Assembly: GCA_012513235.1 (NCBI GenBank)
Contig: JAAZCO010000273.1
Location: 1-15,482, forward strand
From: Gammaproteobacteria bacterium
Lineage (GTDB): Bacteria; Pseudomonadota; Gammaproteobacteria; Pseudomonadales; Pseudomonadaceae
Direction of reading: 5' to 3'
Length of the DNA: 15,482 nt
In this document: piece after piece, positions 13,721-15,482 of the stretch
How the letters are laid out: every line of letters starts with the position of its first letter
Position numbering within the stretch: position 1 is the stretch's first letter
Position numbers and translations under genes: made by a program
Notes under the pieces: generated by a model
Database searches by the model: none
What the model was told of the DNA's origin: nothing
The model's input: the letters and a program-made list of their open reading frames with translations, nothing else

Positions 13721-14653
13721 ATGATTGGCATACGCAGTATTGCAAGTTACATCCCTGAAGACAGAATAGATAACATCGCGCAGGCAAAAAGCTTTGATCG
13801 TGACGCTGAGTTTGTGCAAACCAAGCTTGGTACGACGACCTTGTCTGTTAAAGACGATGCTGAAGAGACTTCAGACTTATGTGTGCGTGCGGTGCAAAAT
13901 TTGCTCGCGAAAAACCCTGAGCTTAAGCTTGAGGATGTGCAGGCATTCGTAGTGGTCACCCAAAACGGTGATGCGGAAGGTTTGCCACATACGTCTGCGA
14001 TTGCTCAGCATAAGCTGGGTTTACCTACCCATGTAGCCTGTTTTGATGTGTCGCTAGGTTGCTCTGGTTATGTGTACGGCTTGTATGTACTCAAAGGCTT
14101 TATGCAGGCTACAGGACTGAAAAACGCTATTTTAGTGACTGCCGATCCCTACTCAAAAATCATGGACCGCTCGGATCGTATGACCACATTGTTATTCGGT
14201 GATGCGGCAACGGCAACCTGGATGGGTGAAGACCCAGTCTGGGAGCTTGGCCCGGCACGCTTTGGTGGTGATGGCGGTGGCGCTGAGTATCTCGTGGTTA
14301 AAGATGGTCACTTCCATATGAATGGTCGTCAGGTGTTTAACTTTGCCAGCCTGAAAATTATTCCGCATATGCAAGAAGTGCTCGATGAAGTGAGCATGCA
14401 TATGGATGATGTGGATGCGATTTGTTTACACCAAGGCAGCGGTGCGATTGTGGATGCCATTGCCAAGCGCTTAGGTGATAACGGCAGTAAAGTCATTAAA
14501 GATATGTTCGGTGCGGGTAATACTGTGTCGTCATCTATTCCGATGTTGCTTGAACACTATGCCTTTAATGATGAGTGGCGCAATGCCTTGTTATCAGGCT
14601 TTGGTGTGGGCTTGTCGTGGGGTTCTGCATTGTTGGTGCGTCCTAAGTCCTAG
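13721..14653 (+). CDS. 3-oxoacyl-ACP synthase III-like enzyme (FabH2-type)
   Basis: The 310-residue thiolase-fold product has a full KAS III triad: Cys114 in SLGCSGYVYGL, His237 in CLHQGS and Asn267 in GAGNTVSSS, plus FGDAATA (159-165) and the C-terminal SGFGVGLSWGSALL. It resembles the pseudomonad FabH2-type proteins (such as PA3333, from memory) rather than housekeeping FabH, in that the N-terminus MIGIRSIASYIPEDRIDN lacks the usual FabH G-x-Y-x-P block. It probably condenses an acyl-CoA or acyl-ACP starter with malonyl-ACP; the starter cannot be read from sequence. A GGA nine bases before the ATG supports the start. It stands alone and is followed by a strong terminator. The main fab cluster has no fabH, so it could initiate fatty acid synthesis. 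Confidence 0.88.
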   Translation: MIGIRSIASYIPEDRIDNIAQAKSFDRDAEFVQTKLGTTTLSVKDDAEETSDLCVRAVQNLLAKNPELKLEDVQAFVVVTQNGDAEGLPHTSAIAQHKLGLPTHVACFDVSLGCSGYVYGLYVLKGFMQATGLKNAILVTADPYSKIMDRSDRMTTLLFGDAATATWMGEDPVWELGPARFGGDGGGAEYLVVKDGHFHMNGRQVFNFASLKIIPHMQEVLDEVSMHMDDVDAICLHQGSGAIVDAIAKRLGDNGSKVIKDMFGAGNTVSSSIPMLLEHYAFNDEWRNALLSGFGVGLSWGSALLVRPKS

Positions 14654-14662
14654 GCTTGATTG

Positions 14663-14691
14663 AACTGGCGCGAGGATCCCGCGCCAGTTTT
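14663..14691 (+). terminator. Intrinsic terminator after the KAS III gene
   Basis: AACTGGCGCG (14663-14672) pairs perfectly with CGCGCCAGTT (14680-14689) around AGGATCC, followed by a short T run. It lies ten bases after the stop codon. On the minus strand the stem is followed by a TCAATC stretch, so it is less convincing in that direction for the adjacent porin remnant. Confidence 0.88.
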
Positions 14692-14695
14692 AGTG

Positions 14696-14980
14696 TTACC
14701 AGGCAGTCAGTCTGTAACCTACCAGTAAGCGATTTTCATCGACATCACGATTTAATCCGCCACCCGAGCGGAAATTAATATTACGCAGTTGCACATACAC
14801 ATTCTTTAATGGGCCGTTTTGCACTGTGTAACTTAAATCCATATCGCGTTCACGCTCAGTCCCTTGCTGTTTGCCATTGCATTTATTGATCCCGTTGCTC
14901 TCGATCAGTAGTACAGTCGTAGCTTTGGTCTTGATCGCGTTTTTTTATTTGCGCTAAATGTCGATGCCACGATTCAATAA
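14696..14980 (-). pseudogene. C-terminal remnant of an OprD-family outer membrane porin
   Basis: The minus-strand frame ending in TAA at 14698-14696 encodes 82 residues without an ATG start. It includes GTERERDMDLSYTVQNGPLK, NVYVQLRNINFRS and DVDENRLLVGYRLTAW, which match the last strands of OprD-family porins, including the terminal aromatic residue needed for outer membrane insertion. Upstream in the same frame are stops at 14947-14945 (TAA) and 14956-14954 (TAG), preceded by L-N-R-G-I-D-I. A shifted frame further upstream (to about 15084) reads F-K-Q-W-T-F-A-A-Q and H-F-T-L-A-A-H-Y, possibly earlier barrel strands. No N-terminal half or signal peptide is present. The gene is truncated and frameshifted. 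Confidence 0.8.
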
Positions 14981-15065
14981 TGTGCCGCCAGAGTAAAATG
15001 ATACGAAGTGCAGATGTCTGATTGTGCTGCGAACGTCCATTGTTTAAACTCGAAGTCGACTGTAT

Positions 15066-15117
15066 CTATATTGTAAGTATAGTTTTAATACTCAATCTAT
15101 AACTGTATAGCTATAGT
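15066..15117. promoter_or_regulatory. AT-rich inverted-repeat region upstream of the GntR gene
   Basis: CTATA and TATAG half-sites recur: CTATA-N7-TATAG at 15066-15082, CTATA-N4-TATAG at 15097-15110, and the palindrome TATAGCTATA at 15106-15115. GntR-family proteins bind short palindromes, often at their own promoter, so these are candidate operators. Several TATA-like -10 matches overlap them, but no good -35 was found. The assignment is inference. Confidence 0.35.
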
Positions 15118-15166
15118 AAGTCAATAGTTCTCTGATAGTGTGTCAGAGGTAATGGGAGCAGAATAA

Positions 15167-15482
15167 ATGTCTGAAGCAAATGGAGTTGATTTTTACAACC
15201 GCTATCAACCACAGGAAGTGGCTGGCTTGCCTAAATACGCGCAGTTACGGGAAACTTTACTTGCAGCGATTCGTGATGGTTATTGGGCGCCCGGTGCGCA
15301 ACTCCCTAATGAATCAACGCTGGCAACTATTACCCCGTTTAGTTTGGGGACCGTGCAAAAAGCGTTACGTGATCTGGTGCAAGCTAAAGCAATTGTGCGC
15401 CGTCATGGGCATGGAACTTTTGTGGTTGAACGCGTCATGCCGATGCTGTCACCGATTCACTTGTGTTTTGAAGATGATGCCG
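15167..15482 (+). CDS. GntR-family transcriptional regulator, 5' part
   Basis: The frame runs from an ATG at 15167 to the window edge (105 codons) without a stop. GGGAG at 15154-15158 lies eight bases upstream. Residues about 24-88 form a GntR winged helix-turn-helix: PKYAQLRETLLAAIRDGYW, A-P-G-A-Q-L-P-N-E-S-T-L-A, L-G-T-V-Q-K-A-L-R-D-L and R-R-H-G-H-G-T-F-V-V. The recognition helix replaces the usual S-R-x-T-V with S-L-G-T-V. The effector domain is outside the window, so the subfamily cannot be named; a HutC-like domain would be the commonest outcome for this type of N-terminus. It lies next to a dead porin gene and may once have regulated it. Confidence 0.9.
   Translation, partial: MSEANGVDFYNRYQPQEVAGLPKYAQLRETLLAAIRDGYWAPGAQLPNESTLATITPFSLGTVQKALRDLVQAKAIVRRHGHGTFVVERVMPMLSPIHLCFEDDA

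Noticed and set aside
1..15482. tRNA, rRNA, phage, transposase or toxin-antitoxin genes
   Set aside because: Reading both strands showed no such gene; apart from the repeats and the porin relic the window is conserved housekeeping DNA.

Overview
The window is a chromosomal segment from a gammaproteobacterium, most likely a member of the Pseudomonadaceae with a lower GC content than typical Pseudomonas. The order yceD-rpmF-plsX-fabD-fabG-acpP-fabF-pabC-mltG-tmk-holB-pilZ-tatD matches the Pseudomonas aeruginosa arrangement as I recall it, including the absence of fabH between plsX and fabD and the presence of the type IV pilus gene pilZ before tatD. The encoded PilZ, TatD and YceD proteins look strongly pseudomonad. 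No species assignment is attempted.

Layout. At the left edge (minus strand) lie the first codons of a probable CorC/DUF21 transporter and a complete ypjD/CcsA-type membrane protein. Divergent from them, a long plus-strand cluster (1027-11163) carries 23S rRNA accumulation protein YceD, ribosomal protein L32, the core of fatty acid synthesis (plsX, fabD, fabG, acpP, fabF), aminodeoxychorismate lyase, the glycan-terminating transglycosylase MltG, thymidylate kinase, the DNA polymerase III delta-prime subunit, PilZ and a TatD-family nuclease. Many junctions are only 2-9 bases long or overlap and use GTG or TTG starts, so translational coupling is likely. acpP stands apart: it has a 212-base upstream gap with promoter-like elements and a strong intrinsic terminator after it, consistent with the very high expression of acyl carrier protein.

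About 400 bases without genes (11164-11564) separate tatD from the convergent cmoA-cmoB pair. This gap holds two copies, in opposite orientation, of a roughly 100-base structured repeat. The 26-base core is nearly identical in both copies, while the flanking stems differ in sequence but remain base-paired. cmoA and cmoB (minus strand, 4-base overlap) make carboxy-SAM and use it to form cmo5U34 in tRNA.

A 456-base gap (13265-13720) follows, with a palindromic extended -10 element, a weak possible small ORF and terminator-like hairpins. Next come a stand-alone ketoacyl-ACP synthase III-like gene with a perfect 10-bp-stem terminator, a decayed C-terminal remnant of an OprD-family porin on the minus strand, an AT-rich region with CTATA/TATAG inverted repeats, and the 5' part of a GntR-family regulator running off the right edge.

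Most of the window is ordinary housekeeping DNA. The least explained parts are the covarying repeat pair, the near-leaderless promoter of yceD, the UUCG-capped hairpin inside the start of plsX, and the porin relic next to the GntR gene. I found no evidence for a wholly new defence or mobile system.
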